Source: Collinsella sp. TF08-11AT (GTDB lineage: Bacteria; Actinomycetota; Coriobacteriia; Coriobacteriales; Coriobacteriaceae). Taken from it: a stretch of 59,946 bases of DNA. The stretch spans positions 6,453-66,398 of the forward strand of contig NZ_QSRL01000013.1 of assembly GCF_003437035.1 (NCBI RefSeq), read 5' to 3'. The position numbers were made by a program, and so were the translations under genes. The stretch's first letter is position 1, and each line of letters opens with the position of its first letter. This document shows positions 53,075 through 59,946 of this stretch, one piece after another. The notes under the pieces are model-generated. The model was not told the DNA's origin. It did not search any database and saw only the letters and a list, made by a program, of their open reading frames with translations.

Positions 53075-53095
53075 TTATAGACACCTGTTTATAAT
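53075..53095 (+). promoter_or_regulatory. Operator-like palindrome over the sirtuin operon promoter
   Basis: TTATAGACACCTGTTTATAA (53075-53094) pairs at 8 of 10 positions and overlaps TATAAT (53090-53095). This suits repression by the adjacent TetR protein. Confidence 0.55.
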
Positions 53096-53114
53096 AGCTG
53101 AAAGAAGGTATCCA

Positions 53115-54080
53115 GTGACCCTGTACGAGCAGCTCGTTATCGAGCTCACCAACCAATCGTTTTCCCTTCAGGCCGCCTACCGCAGCGGCGGCACGCCCTA
53201 TGAGCTGAGTGACCGCGAGCCCGAGCCCTACGACCAGCAAATCAGGGACTTCGCCCGCATGATCGAGGAAGCCGATTGCGTGCTGGTGGGCGGGGCCTCT
53301 GGGCTCTCCGCGGCGGGCGGCGGCGACTTCTATTACGAGGACAACGCAACCTATCGCAGGCATTTCGGCAAATTCGCCGAGCGTTACGGTTTCAAGGGCG
53401 CTTTCGAGGGGTCGTTCTACCGCTGGCCCACCGCCGAGGCGCGCTGGGGATACCTCGCCACCTTCCTCGACACCACGCTCAACGCCCCGCTGCGCAAGCC
53501 CTACAAGGACCTCGACGCCATTCTCGCCGAGAAGGATTTCTTCGTGCTCACCACCAACCAGGACACGCAGTTTGTGAAGCTCTACCCCTGGGAGAAGGTG
53601 GCAGAGATCCAAGGCGACCACCGCTTCTTTCAGTGCTCCCGCTGTTGCACCGACGCGGTGTGGAACGCGGTCGAGCCGGTCTCCCACATGGTAGAGGCCA
53701 TGGGAGACGGTCTGGAGGTTCCGACAGAGCTCGTGCCGCGCTGCCCGCACTGCGGGGCAGAGGCGTTCCCCTGGGTTCGCGGCTACGGCAACTTCCTGCA
53801 AGGCGAACTCTACGAGGAGCAGTACCGCAAGGTGTCCGACTGGCTCGACGCGCACGCACGGCAGAGGATCCTCTTCCTCGAGCTGGGTGTGGGCCGCATG
53901 ACGCCCGCGTTTATCCAGGAGCCGTTCTGGGCCCTCACGGCGCAGTTACCGCAGGCCAGCTACATCGCCGTAAACAACAAGACGCAGTTTCTCCCCCGCG
54001 CGATCGAGGATCGGGGGCTCGCCGTTCGCGCCGACATCGCCGACGTGCTCGCCGACGTGCGCAAGACGCTGGGGAGGTAG
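53115..54080 (+). CDS. Sirtuin-like protein 1 (class M-like, Gln in place of catalytic His)
   Basis: NAD-dependent sirtuin fold of 321 residues. NAD-binding motif GGASGLSAAGG (59-69), ribose/acyl site TTNQD (146-150) with Gln152, then IQGD with Gln166 where deacetylases have HG, and a zinc ribbon with Cys174/Cys177 and Cys210/Cys213. The Q-for-H change and the TTN-D-Q pattern resemble SirTM, which ADP-ribosylates proteins rather than deacylating them. GTG start at 53115 after AGAAGGT. First of three linked genes; four bases separate it from the next (54080/54084). Confidence 0.88.
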   Translation: MTLYEQLVIELTNQSFSLQAAYRSGGTPYELSDREPEPYDQQIRDFARMIEEADCVLVGGASGLSAAGGGDFYYEDNATYRRHFGKFAERYGFKGAFEGSFYRWPTAEARWGYLATFLDTTLNAPLRKPYKDLDAILAEKDFFVLTTNQDTQFVKLYPWEKVAEIQGDHRFFQCSRCCTDAVWNAVEPVSHMVEAMGDGLEVPTELVPRCPHCGAEAFPWVRGYGNFLQGELYEEQYRKVSDWLDAHARQRILFLELGVGRMTPAFIQEPFWALTAQLPQASYIAVNNKTQFLPRAIEDRGLAVRADIADVLADVRKTLGR

Positions 54081-54083
54081 CGC

Positions 54084-54782
54084 ATGGAGACGGCGAAAGC
54101 AGTTCGCATAGGCAGGGCGCTAGCCGAAGCGGATCTTGTCATCATCGGCGCTAGCAACGGACTCGACATGGCGGAGGGGCTCAACCTTTTCTGCGCCGAT
54201 GCTCATTTCCAAGAGGCGTACGGGGACCTCGCTCAGGCCGACGGCATCGGCTGCATACTGCAGGGGCTCGCCTCCCCGGATGCCAGCGTGCGAAGCCGAT
54301 GGGTCGAGCGGTTCCATCAAAAGGAGTATGTCGAGTATGAGCCCAGCCCGCTCATGAACGGGCTGCGGCGTCTTACAGAGCACGCTGACACCTTCGTGAT
54401 CACGTGCAATATCGACGGGCACTTCGTACGCGCAGGGTTCAACGAGAACCGCGTGCTCGAGACGGAGGGGAGCATACGCACGTCGATCGACGAGCGGCGT
54501 CTCGCCCATCCAGACGCCCTCGCCACGGCCCAGCTCGAGGAGCTCGAGCGCCTTGTGCAAGCCCATCGCAACGGCAGGGTCGCCATCCTCGAACTTGGCG
54601 TGGGACTGCGCAACGGCATCATAAAGCACATGCTCGCCCAGATCGCGAACGTCTGCGAGCACGCCACCTACATCGTGTTCAACTACAGCCAGGCCATGGC
54701 GCCCGATGCATCGTGCGAGACGATTCTCGTTGACGGCGATATGGCCCCGGCTTTCGAGGAGATCGCCCGATGCCACCCCTAG
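54084..54782 (+). CDS. Sirtuin-like protein 2 (zinc-less, degenerate active site)
   Basis: Rossmann protein of 232 residues with the same opening as its neighbours (IGASNGLDMAEG, 21-32) and CNID at 108-111. The catalytic position reads TEGS with Glu128, and the zinc-ribbon cysteines are absent. It is therefore probably not an active deacylase; it could be a regulatory partner of the flanking sirtuins. ATG follows GGGGAGG. It overlaps the next gene by 13 bp, so the operon is translationally coupled. Confidence 0.8.
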   Translation: METAKAVRIGRALAEADLVIIGASNGLDMAEGLNLFCADAHFQEAYGDLAQADGIGCILQGLASPDASVRSRWVERFHQKEYVEYEPSPLMNGLRRLTEHADTFVITCNIDGHFVRAGFNENRVLETEGSIRTSIDERRLAHPDALATAQLEELERLVQAHRNGRVAILELGVGLRNGIIKHMLAQIANVCEHATYIVFNYSQAMAPDASCETILVDGDMAPAFEEIARCHP

Positions 54783-55642
54783 AAAGAGAAGCGCGTAGGC
54801 TTCGAAGCCTTATCGACGATGCCGACGCCATCATCGTCGGCATCGGCTCGGGCATGTCGAGCGCCGCCGGGTTCAACCATTACAACCGCGCGGGCATGGC
54901 GCGCGCAGGAATGGCGGACTGGCAGCAAGCCTTTGGCTTCAAGAGCCTTTTCGACGGCTTCTACCACCTCTACCCCAGCCTCGAGCAGCAATGGGCCTAC
55001 TACGCGCGATATATCGATTTCATGCTGCGCGAGCCGACCTCGCAGCCCTATCTCGACCTACGGTCCCTCATCGGCCATAAGGATTACTTCATCCTGAGCA
55101 CCAATGTAGACACCCAAGTCGAGAAGACGTTTCCCGACGAGAGAACCTGTAACTATCAGGGAAGCTTCGCGCACCTTCAGTGCAAGCAGCCATGCTGCGA
55201 CGAGCTCTTCGACGCGAGCCCCTACGTCGAACGCATGCTCGCGGGCATGGCGGGGTTCGAGGTCCTCAGCGAGGATATCCCCCGATGCCCGCATTGCGGC
55301 TGGCAGCTTGTGCCGTGGGTGCGCGATGACACGTTTCTGCAGGGTGCGGCCTGGCGCGAGAGCCTCGGACGATACGAGCGCTTCGTGCGCGAGCGCAGCG
55401 ATCGCCGCGTGCTGTTGTTGGAGCTCGGCGTAGGCGAGATGACCCCCGGCATCATCACGCTCCCGTTCTGGAGCATGACCGCGAAGCTGCCGGATGCGCA
55501 CCTTTTGAGCGTAAACATCTCGGGCGACTCGGCTCCGTTGCAGCTTGGAAGCAAGGCAGAGGCGATCCAAGCCGATTTGAGCACGCTGCTCTCGGCGGCG
55601 CGGACGGCGAAGGTATTTAAGCCTCCTTGTCAGTCGCTTTGA
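54770..55642 (+). CDS. Sirtuin-like protein 3 (class M-like)
   Basis: Sirtuin fold of 290 residues. NAD motif GIGSGMSSAAG (24-34), STNVD (110-114) with Gln116, YQGS with Gln130 in place of the catalytic His, zinc cysteines Cys138/Cys142 (or 143) and Cys173/Cys176. Best match in the group to SirTM. The ATG lies inside the previous gene. Its 3' end overlaps the convergent CMD-cupin gene by 26 bp. No macrodomain, GcvH-like or lipoate-ligase gene, the usual SirTM partners, is in the window. Confidence 0.88.
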   Translation: MPPLEREARRLRSLIDDADAIIVGIGSGMSSAAGFNHYNRAGMARAGMADWQQAFGFKSLFDGFYHLYPSLEQQWAYYARYIDFMLREPTSQPYLDLRSLIGHKDYFILSTNVDTQVEKTFPDERTCNYQGSFAHLQCKQPCCDELFDASPYVERMLAGMAGFEVLSEDIPRCPHCGWQLVPWVRDDTFLQGAAWRESLGRYERFVRERSDRRVLLLELGVGEMTPGIITLPFWSMTAKLPDAHLLSVNISGDSAPLQLGSKAEAIQADLSTLLSAARTAKVFKPPCQSL

Positions 55643-56381
55643 GATAATCCTCATCGTTCACAGGTTCCAACCACTCGTTGGAGGCTTCCTCACCCGGAAC
55701 CTCCAACGCGAGATGTGAGAACCAGCTGTCGGGTGCGGCTCCGTGCCAGTGCTTCACCCCTGGGGCAATGTTGACCACGTCGCCAGGGTGCAGTTTCTGC
55801 GCCGGCTTACCCCATTCCTGGTAAAACCCTCGACCAGCCACGCAGATGAGAATCTGTCCGCCGCCGTTTTTGGCGTGGTGCACGTGCCAGTTGTTGCGGC
55901 AGCCGGGCTCGAACGTCACGTTGTAGACGCCAACCTGCTCGGTTGATAGAGGCGCGAGGTAGCTTTGCCCGATAAAGTACTTCGCGAATGCGTCGTTGGG
56001 GGCACCGATGGGAAAGGCCATCTCGTTTTGGTGCTCGGCTTTTGCATCAGCGGCATCGTCATCCGCCCAGACCTCCTTTGCCATGCGGAAGGCCGCCCAC
56101 GCCTTGGGCCATCCCGCATAAAACGCCGCGTGCGTAAGGATTTCCGCTATCTCCGCCCTGGTCACCCCGTTGTTCTTTGCGGACATCAGATGATATTTAA
56201 ACGAAGAGTCCGTCAGTCCCTGCGCCATCAGGGCCACAACCGTCACCACGCTGCGGTCTCGAAGGGAAAGCCCGTCTTCTCGACTCCACACCTCGCCAAA
56301 CAGCACATCGTCATTGAGCTGTGCGAACTTGGGGGCGAACTCCCCCAGGGCATCCCTGCCTGCCGTCTGTTTAATTGCCAT
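55617..56381 (-). CDS. Carboxymuconolactone decarboxylase-like/cupin fusion
   Basis: Protein of 254 residues: an N-terminal CMD domain (about 20-105, EILTHAAFYAGWPKAWAAF), without the CxxC of AhpD peroxidases, and a C-terminal cupin (about 140-235) with NNWHVHHAKNGGG, PGD and KHWHGA metal-type histidines. Fusions of this type are found beside MerR regulators and are thought to handle aldehydes, quinones or related compounds. The reaction is unknown. ATG at 56381 follows GGGGGAGATC. Divergent from a MerR gene. Confidence 0.9.
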   Translation of the reverse strand: MAIKQTAGRDALGEFAPKFAQLNDDVLFGEVWSREDGLSLRDRSVVTVVALMAQGLTDSSFKYHLMSAKNNGVTRAEIAEILTHAAFYAGWPKAWAAFRMAKEVWADDDAADAKAEHQNEMAFPIGAPNDAFAKYFIGQSYLAPLSTEQVGVYNVTFEPGCRNNWHVHHAKNGGGQILICVAGRGFYQEWGKPAQKLHPGDVVNIAPGVKHWHGAAPDSWFSHLALEVPGEEASNEWLEPVNDEDYLKATDKEA

Positions 56382-56474
56382 GATCGATCTCCCCCTTTCG
56401 ATGGTTTAGGTGCAAATCTGTTTCCGCATTACGGAACACCCTTTGCAATCCCTGTTCTAATGACGAGAATGAAG

Positions 56475-56502
56475 GTAATACCTAAACCTGACTTTAGGTC
56501 AA
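56475..56502 (-). promoter_or_regulatory. MerR-type operator and promoter of the CMD-cupin gene
   Basis: A 7-bp inverted repeat ACCTAAA-N6-TTTAGGT (56480-56499) lies between minus-strand boxes TTGACC (56497-56502) and TATTAC (56475-56480). MerR regulators act from such spacer sites. A further TTTAGGT half-site is at 56405-56411. Confidence 0.5.
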
Positions 56503-56533
56503 GGAATGAATTCGAGATTGATTCGGAGGAACC

Positions 56534-56974
56534 ATGTACACAATCGGACAGGTGTCGGAGATGTTCGGCTTGCCCGCCTCAACGCTGCGCTATTACGACA
56601 AGCAGGGATTGTTCCCGGCATTGGAGCGGACGTCCGGCATTCGGCAATTCGGCGATACGGAACTCGAGGCGCTTCGGGTCATCGAATGCCTCAAGAAAGC
56701 GGGGATGGAGATCAAGGACATCCGGCTGTTCATGGAATGGTGCGCGGAGGGTCCATCGACATACCCCAAACGCAAGGCCATGTTCGAGGAGCGGAAGGCC
56801 CACATGGAGCTAGAGATCGCGAACATGAACCGCGCGCTGGACATGCTGAAGTACAAATGCTGGTTCTACGGGCAGCTGAATCAGGGCGAGAATGAGACTG
56901 AGCTGAGGGCCATGATTCCCGACGGTTTGCCAGAAGATATCAAAGAGGCCTACGAGAACGCTCACGCTCGGTAG
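56534..56974 (+). CDS. MerR-family regulator
   Basis: Regulator of 146 residues: HTH (MYTIGQVSEMFGLPASTLRY YDKQGL region), wing, dimerisation coiled coil (about 78-120) and a short C-terminal part lacking a metal-type Cys pair. ATG with GGAGG upstream. Divergent from the CMD-cupin gene, which it probably activates via the palindrome at 56480-56499. Confidence 0.93.
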   Translation: MYTIGQVSEMFGLPASTLRYYDKQGLFPALERTSGIRQFGDTELEALRVIECLKKAGMEIKDIRLFMEWCAEGPSTYPKRKAMFEERKAHMELEIANMNRALDMLKYKCWFYGQLNQGENETELRAMIPDGLPEDIKEAYENAHAR

Positions 56975-57057
56975 TACCAAAAACGCCCCTTTTTAAACTC
57001 AACCATTGTTTAAGATGTTACAACTTAGGCAACAAGACTGGTTGCCCCGGTACGCAA

Positions 57058-57092
57058 CGGGAGGGTCGACGCGACTGGAATCGACCCTCCCG
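57058..57092. terminator. Bidirectional terminator
   Basis: Perfect 12-bp stem CGGGAGGGTCGA/TCGACCCTCCCG, 11-nt loop, T-rich on the plus strand, between the convergent MerR and NmrA-like genes. Confidence 0.75.
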
Positions 57093-57111
57093 TTTCCCAA
57101 ACGGCATGAAG

Positions 57112-57750
57112 CTACTTGCTCACAACCGAGATGCGCTGGGCGACGTGGTCACCGGACTCGATCTCATCGACCATGGCAATCGCATAGTCAGCGTACGAGA
57201 GCGTTGACTCGCCGCGGCTGTTGAGTGTGAACTCCTCGCCCGCCAAGATATACTCACCGGTGCGCTCGCCGTCGGCCTGGAAGTCAGCAGCAGGGGAAAC
57301 GAAGGTCCATTTGAGGCCGTCCGTTTCGCGAAGGTGAGCAAGGACTTTGCCGGCCGCGGCGGACAGCGGCTTCCAGTCATCGGGGAAGTCCGGGCCCATA
57401 TCGACGGTGACCGTATGCTCGGGGTTGACGAACAGCGAGCCCGCGCCACCCACTATGAGCAGGCGCACATCGGTGCCGACCAGCACATTAGCCAAGTGGA
57501 TGCCCGCGTCGGTGATACCGGGGATGGTCTCGGGCGTCCAGCCGCCCACGGCGTCCACCACGGCGTCGAATCCTTCGAGGTCTTCCGTCGTGAGCTCGAG
57601 TGCGTCTTTGATGACGGAGTTCTGAGCGGCGGTCCTATTCTCGCCGCGTACGATGGCGGTCACGTCGAATCCGCGACGCACGGCCTCCTCAACGATGAGG
57701 CTGCCGGCCCTGCCGTTCGCTGCTACAACTGCGATTTTCTTGGTCATCAT
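57112..57750 (-). CDS. NmrA-like NAD(P)-binding oxidoreductase
   Basis: Atypical SDR-fold protein of 212 residues: cofactor loop AANGRAGSLIVEEA (8-22), DAVVDAVGG, RLLIVGGAGSLF, and no YxxxK pair. It resembles the NAD(P)H-binding (NmrA/HSCARG-like) group and may act as a redox or quinone sensor-reductase. The ATG follows AAAGGAAAGC. Divergent from the HxlR gene (161-bp gap), a common pairing. Confidence 0.88.
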   Translation of the reverse strand: MMTKKIAVVAANGRAGSLIVEEAVRRGFDVTAIVRGENRTAAQNSVIKDALELTTEDLEGFDAVVDAVGGWTPETIPGITDAGIHLANVLVGTDVRLLIVGGAGSLFVNPEHTVTVDMGPDFPDDWKPLSAAAGKVLAHLRETDGLKWTFVSPAADFQADGERTGEYILAGEEFTLNSRGESTLSYADYAIAMVDEIESGDHVAQRISVVSK

Positions 57751-57818
57751 GCTTTCCTTTCGACCTGCGGCACTCGACGCCGCTTTCCTTGCAGCTCATA
57801 CGATACGCGTCAAAGGTA

Positions 57819-57824
57819 TATAAT
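57819..57824 (+). promoter_or_regulatory. Candidate -10 box of the HxlR gene
   Basis: TATAAT 88 bases before the chosen HxlR start, followed by a short palindrome GTGC-TGTAA-GCAC (from 57844) that could be an operator. Confidence 0.4.
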
Positions 57825-57911
57825 GGAAAGTAGGCACATAAAAGTGCTGTAAGCACCAAAAGGAAACTAATGTAAATGACGTGCATGATTGCAGACGGAG
57901 GTTTCGCGAAC

Positions 57912-58262
57912 ATGACAACACCGACTTTGGAGAACCTGCCTGCCTGCCCAGTGGAGACAACGCTTTTGCTCATCGGCAACAAGTGGCAGGTGCTCATCCT
58001 GCGCGAACTCTCGCTCAAAGGCACGATGCGCTTTAAGGAGCTGCAACGCTCGATCGGCAAGATTTCGCAGAAAGTTCTGACCAGCAACCTACGAACCATG
58101 GAGGAAACGGGGCTCGTTCATCGTGAAGCGTTCGCAGAGGTGCCCCCACGGGTGGAGTACTCGCTCACCGACCTGGGACAGACACTCAGACCCGTTCTTG
58201 ACGCAATGAGAGCTTGGGGCGAGAACTACAAGGAGCAGCTCCGCGGCGGCGGGCTTCGATAA
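57912..58262 (+). CDS. HxlR-family transcriptional regulator
   Basis: Winged-helix regulator of 116 residues starting MTTPTLENLPACPVETTL, with the family Cys12 (CPVE), LIGNKWQVLILREL, RFKELQRSIGKISQKVLTSN and the wing VPPRVEYSLTDLG. Some members sense thiol-active aldehydes through that cysteine. GGAGG lies 11 bases upstream; in-frame ATGs further up (57876, 57885) have poorer sites. It probably controls the divergent NmrA-like gene. The 271-bp stretch after it (58263-58533) holds nothing I can identify. Confidence 0.9.
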   Translation: MTTPTLENLPACPVETTLLLIGNKWQVLILRELSLKGTMRFKELQRSIGKISQKVLTSNLRTMEETGLVHREAFAEVPPRVEYSLTDLGQTLRPVLDAMRAWGENYKEQLRGGGLR

Positions 58263-58533
58263 GTAGCTCCTACTGGTTACACGCCTACAGAAACCCCTCC
58301 GTCCTATCGCCATCACGGGAAACCCTCCTCCTTGGTTCTCGCCGCAAACGGCTTCGAGGCCGCGCTGGCAGTCCCGGCACGGCTGGAGTCGGCCCGCGCG
58401 AGCAGCGGAAAGGGACACACGCCCTTTACCAAGGTAGATTGCTGCTTTCGCTTCCCGTTCCTTCCGCAGTATTCTCAAGGCGGATGCGCGGCCCGCGCTC
58501 TTGGCGCCTAGGGGGCGTCGCCGTCACATCGTT

Positions 58534-59115
58534 TCATTCGCGTCTCTCTTTAGCGTTGGCAAGACGTCGGTTCGTGCCGTTCGGGTGCACGCAGGTTTTG
58601 ATAATGCGCACCATCTCATCGATAGGCGTTTCGCAGCCGCTCCGAATCCAGTCCTGTACCACGGCAGAGAGCCCATGCACATAAAAACTGATGCCGAAGG
58701 CCCGCTGCTCGCTGGGATAGCCAAAGCGCTCCAACACTGGGTCGATGATGTGCTTCGCTAGGGCCTCGAATCGCTCCTGAGCTTGCAGCGTATGCCCGTT
58801 TGCGAGCATCGCGCGATAGATGGAGCAGTTGTCTTGGACGAACTCGAGGTAGGGCCTCAGATACTCGTCGGTTACGAAAACGAGCTCGTCGAGGGGAGCC
58901 GTACGGATAGCCCCGATCGTGTCTGCGGCGCTTTGTTCAAAGCGCTCGAAGAACTTGGTGTTCACATGCTCCGAACACTCCTTCACGAGGTCAGGGACAC
59001 CCTGGTAGTGAAGGTAGAACGTAGAGCGACCCACCCCTGCCTTCTTGCAAATCTCCTTAACGGTTATGAACTCCGCGCCCTTGTTCTGCAGCAAGTCGAG
59101 CAAAGCCTCGTCCAT
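58534..59115 (-). CDS. TetR-family regulator with an in-frame amber near the original start
   Basis: Regulator of 193 residues from ATG 59115: HTH (TVKEICKKAGVGRSTFYLHY) and helical C-terminal domain, tail basic. The ATG has no ribosome site. In the same frame upstream lies GTG 59155-59157 with GGGAGAGG before it, coding MNRQ, then an amber TAG (59143-59145), then SRYFTTAQL leading into this ATG. SRYFTTAQL looks like the start of TetR helix 1, so the gene seems to have acquired a stop codon. It may be inactive, read through, or restarted internally. Confidence 0.75.
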   Translation of the reverse strand: MDEALLDLLQNKGAEFITVKEICKKAGVGRSTFYLHYQGVPDLVKECSEHVNTKFFERFEQSAADTIGAIRTAPLDELVFVTDEYLRPYLEFVQDNCSIYRAMLANGHTLQAQERFEALAKHIIDPVLERFGYPSEQRAFGISFYVHGLSAVVQDWIRSGCETPIDEMVRIIKTCVHPNGTNRRLANAKERRE

Positions 59116-59186
59116 AAGCTGCGCCGTCGTAAAGTATCTGCTCTACTGCCTGTTCACCCAAGCCCGCCTCTCCCTGATGCCAAAAG

Positions 59187-59540
59187 CTATTCGCCGGCAA
59201 TTTCCTTGGCAAGCTCCATTATCTCAAAGGCGTATTTCTTCTTAGAGGTTTCCAGAATCCAGCGATACAGGACCAGGTTCACGCTTGCGCCTGCGATACC
59301 CAAGATACCAAGGACGATTCCGAGCACAAACAACGTGCCCTCGCCAGGTCCCAGCACACCCATGGTCAGGCACATGCCCACACCCAACAACAGCGAAGAA
59401 GCGATGCCAAAGCTGTAGGCGAAGACGTTCGCGGGGCGCTTTGCTTTGGCATCGAGCTTCTTGAGCGCGGTGAGCTTGGAGGCGCTTTTGGGCGCGTATT
59501 GCTTGGCGATCGATTCCGCGCAGATCTTGTCGGTGTCCAT
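59187..59540 (-). CDS. Small two-TM protein of unknown function
   Basis: Protein of 117 residues: an N-terminal helical soluble part (MDTDKICAESIAKQYAPKSA, LKKLDAKAKRPANVFAY), TM helices at about 45-65 and 72-95, and a charged tail. I recognise similar proteins in gut bacteria but no function. The ATG follows GGAAGAAAAC. It lies 29 bp before the GTG of the TetR gene on the same strand, so the two were probably co-transcribed. Confidence 0.75.
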   Translation of the reverse strand: MDTDKICAESIAKQYAPKSASKLTALKKLDAKAKRPANVFAYSFGIASSLLLGVGMCLTMGVLGPGEGTLFVLGIVLGILGIAGASVNLVLYRWILETSKKKYAFEIMELAKEIAGE

Positions 59541-59674
59541 GTTTTCTTCCTTTTCTCTATGGCTTGTTCGACAACCCAAGAATAGGAAGAACGTGCAGGC
59601 GATTGAAGAACACAAACGGGACGTTGTGTCCATGTTATATCGGCGAATGTCGACACTCACCGCAACTGCTCGGA

Positions 59675-59824
59675 ATGATGATTGCGCTGTATTTCGTTAT
59701 CAAATGGGCAGTGAAAAACGGCATAAAAGAAGCCTACGGTGCTATCACTGGCAAGAATACCGCTGAAGATATCCAAAACGAAAAAGAGTTGAAAGAACTT
59801 GGATTGGATCAAGAGGATCGATAA
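59675..59824 (+). CDS. Micro-protein with one TM helix (DUF6019-like)
   Basis: Open frame of 49 residues beginning MMIALYFVIKWAVKNGIKEA, one hydrophobic helix (1-13) and a charged tail, similar in layout to DUF6019 proteins. No ribosome site is evident before the ATG. Divergent from the two-TM gene. The last 122 bases of the window hold nothing I can identify. Confidence 0.5.
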   Translation: MMIALYFVIKWAVKNGIKEAYGAITGKNTAEDIQNEKELKELGLDQEDR

Positions 59825-59946
59825 ATCCAGTTTCACTGCCCCTAAAACGGCCTCGCTTTGTCCTCGGGGACAATGATGCTCACTCATTCATTTGGTAGTG
59901 TCGAGAAAGTTGGTGTAGCGCCCGATTCGAAGCGAGTCGGCCCTGC

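Noticed and set aside
58214..58684. Open frame after the HxlR gene
   Set aside because: Composition is Arg/Ser/Leu-rich, it overlaps the TetR gene antisense and has no ribosome site.

Overview
The window reads as a piece of a high-GC Gram-positive gut actinobacterium of the Coriobacteriia, most like Collinsella. Several signs fit: small compact genes with frequent GTG/TTG starts, strong GC bias at third codon positions, a sortase-type LAGTGD surface anchor, a CD1871A-type CXXC micro-protein next to a polyferredoxin, and short dispersed palindromes. The genus is my inference; no rRNA or tRNA gene lies here. I found no prophage, transposase, integrase or CRISPR array.

Layout. 0-8.3 kb: a VUT-family transporter and an SDR enzyme, release factor 3 (prfC), an array of 80-bp palindromic repeats, a YtrA-type GntR/ABC operon, a ClC channel, a LOG-family hydrolase and a small K+ channel. 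8.4-14.9 kb: two hybrid histidine kinases facing each other. One carries two fused solute-binding domains; the other is coupled to a separate solute-binding lipoprotein. 15-21.9 kb: a PatB-like lyase, TrmO, an XRE-zinc ribbon-TipAS fusion regulator, a glutaredoxin, a small RHH (antitoxin-like) cassette between two copies of a hairpin repeat, tRNA-dihydrouridine synthase and two membrane proteins. 22-28 kb: an agmatine deiminase-like/carbamoyltransferase/MFS operon, a divergent TetR and a second paralogous MFS. Both MFS units share operator-like motifs.

28.1-35.6 kb: a very large MacB/FtsX-type ABC protein, then a three-gene transmembrane redox unit (CXXC micro-protein, polyferredoxin, TlpA lipoprotein) divergent from an OmpR/histidine-kinase pair. 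35.6-47.7 kb: a GMP synthase with only the ATP-pyrophosphatase half, a LuxR regulator, a 1455-residue anchored surface protein, an acetyltransferase and a divergent type IIA topoisomerase pair. 47.8-52.3 kb: an AAA/DUF4143 ATPase, a cysteine-rich flavodoxin and a GmrSD-like (DUF262/DUF1524) defence gene, with a degenerate echo of the flavodoxin gene on its far side.

53-55.6 kb holds the most interesting locus: three overlapping or abutting genes for sirtuin-like proteins that lack the catalytic histidine of deacetylases. Two have Gln there, as in class M (ADP-ribosylating) sirtuins; the middle one has Glu and no zinc cysteines. They are divergent from a TetR gene, and a 20-bp palindrome overlaps their -10 box. 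The rest (55.6-59.9 kb) is a run of enzyme/regulator pairs (CMD-cupin/MerR, NmrA-like/HxlR), a TetR gene with an in-frame amber codon near its apparent original start, and two small membrane proteins.

Several units pair a sensor or regulator with a redox, transport or polyamine function, which suits a gut commensal handling changing nutrients and oxidants. Short palindromic families (31-bp odd palindrome x4, GGGGACGTTCTT element, TGTACGTCAGCATCCAA hairpin x2, 80-bp array) sit between genes and resemble REP/REPIN-type dispersed repeats.
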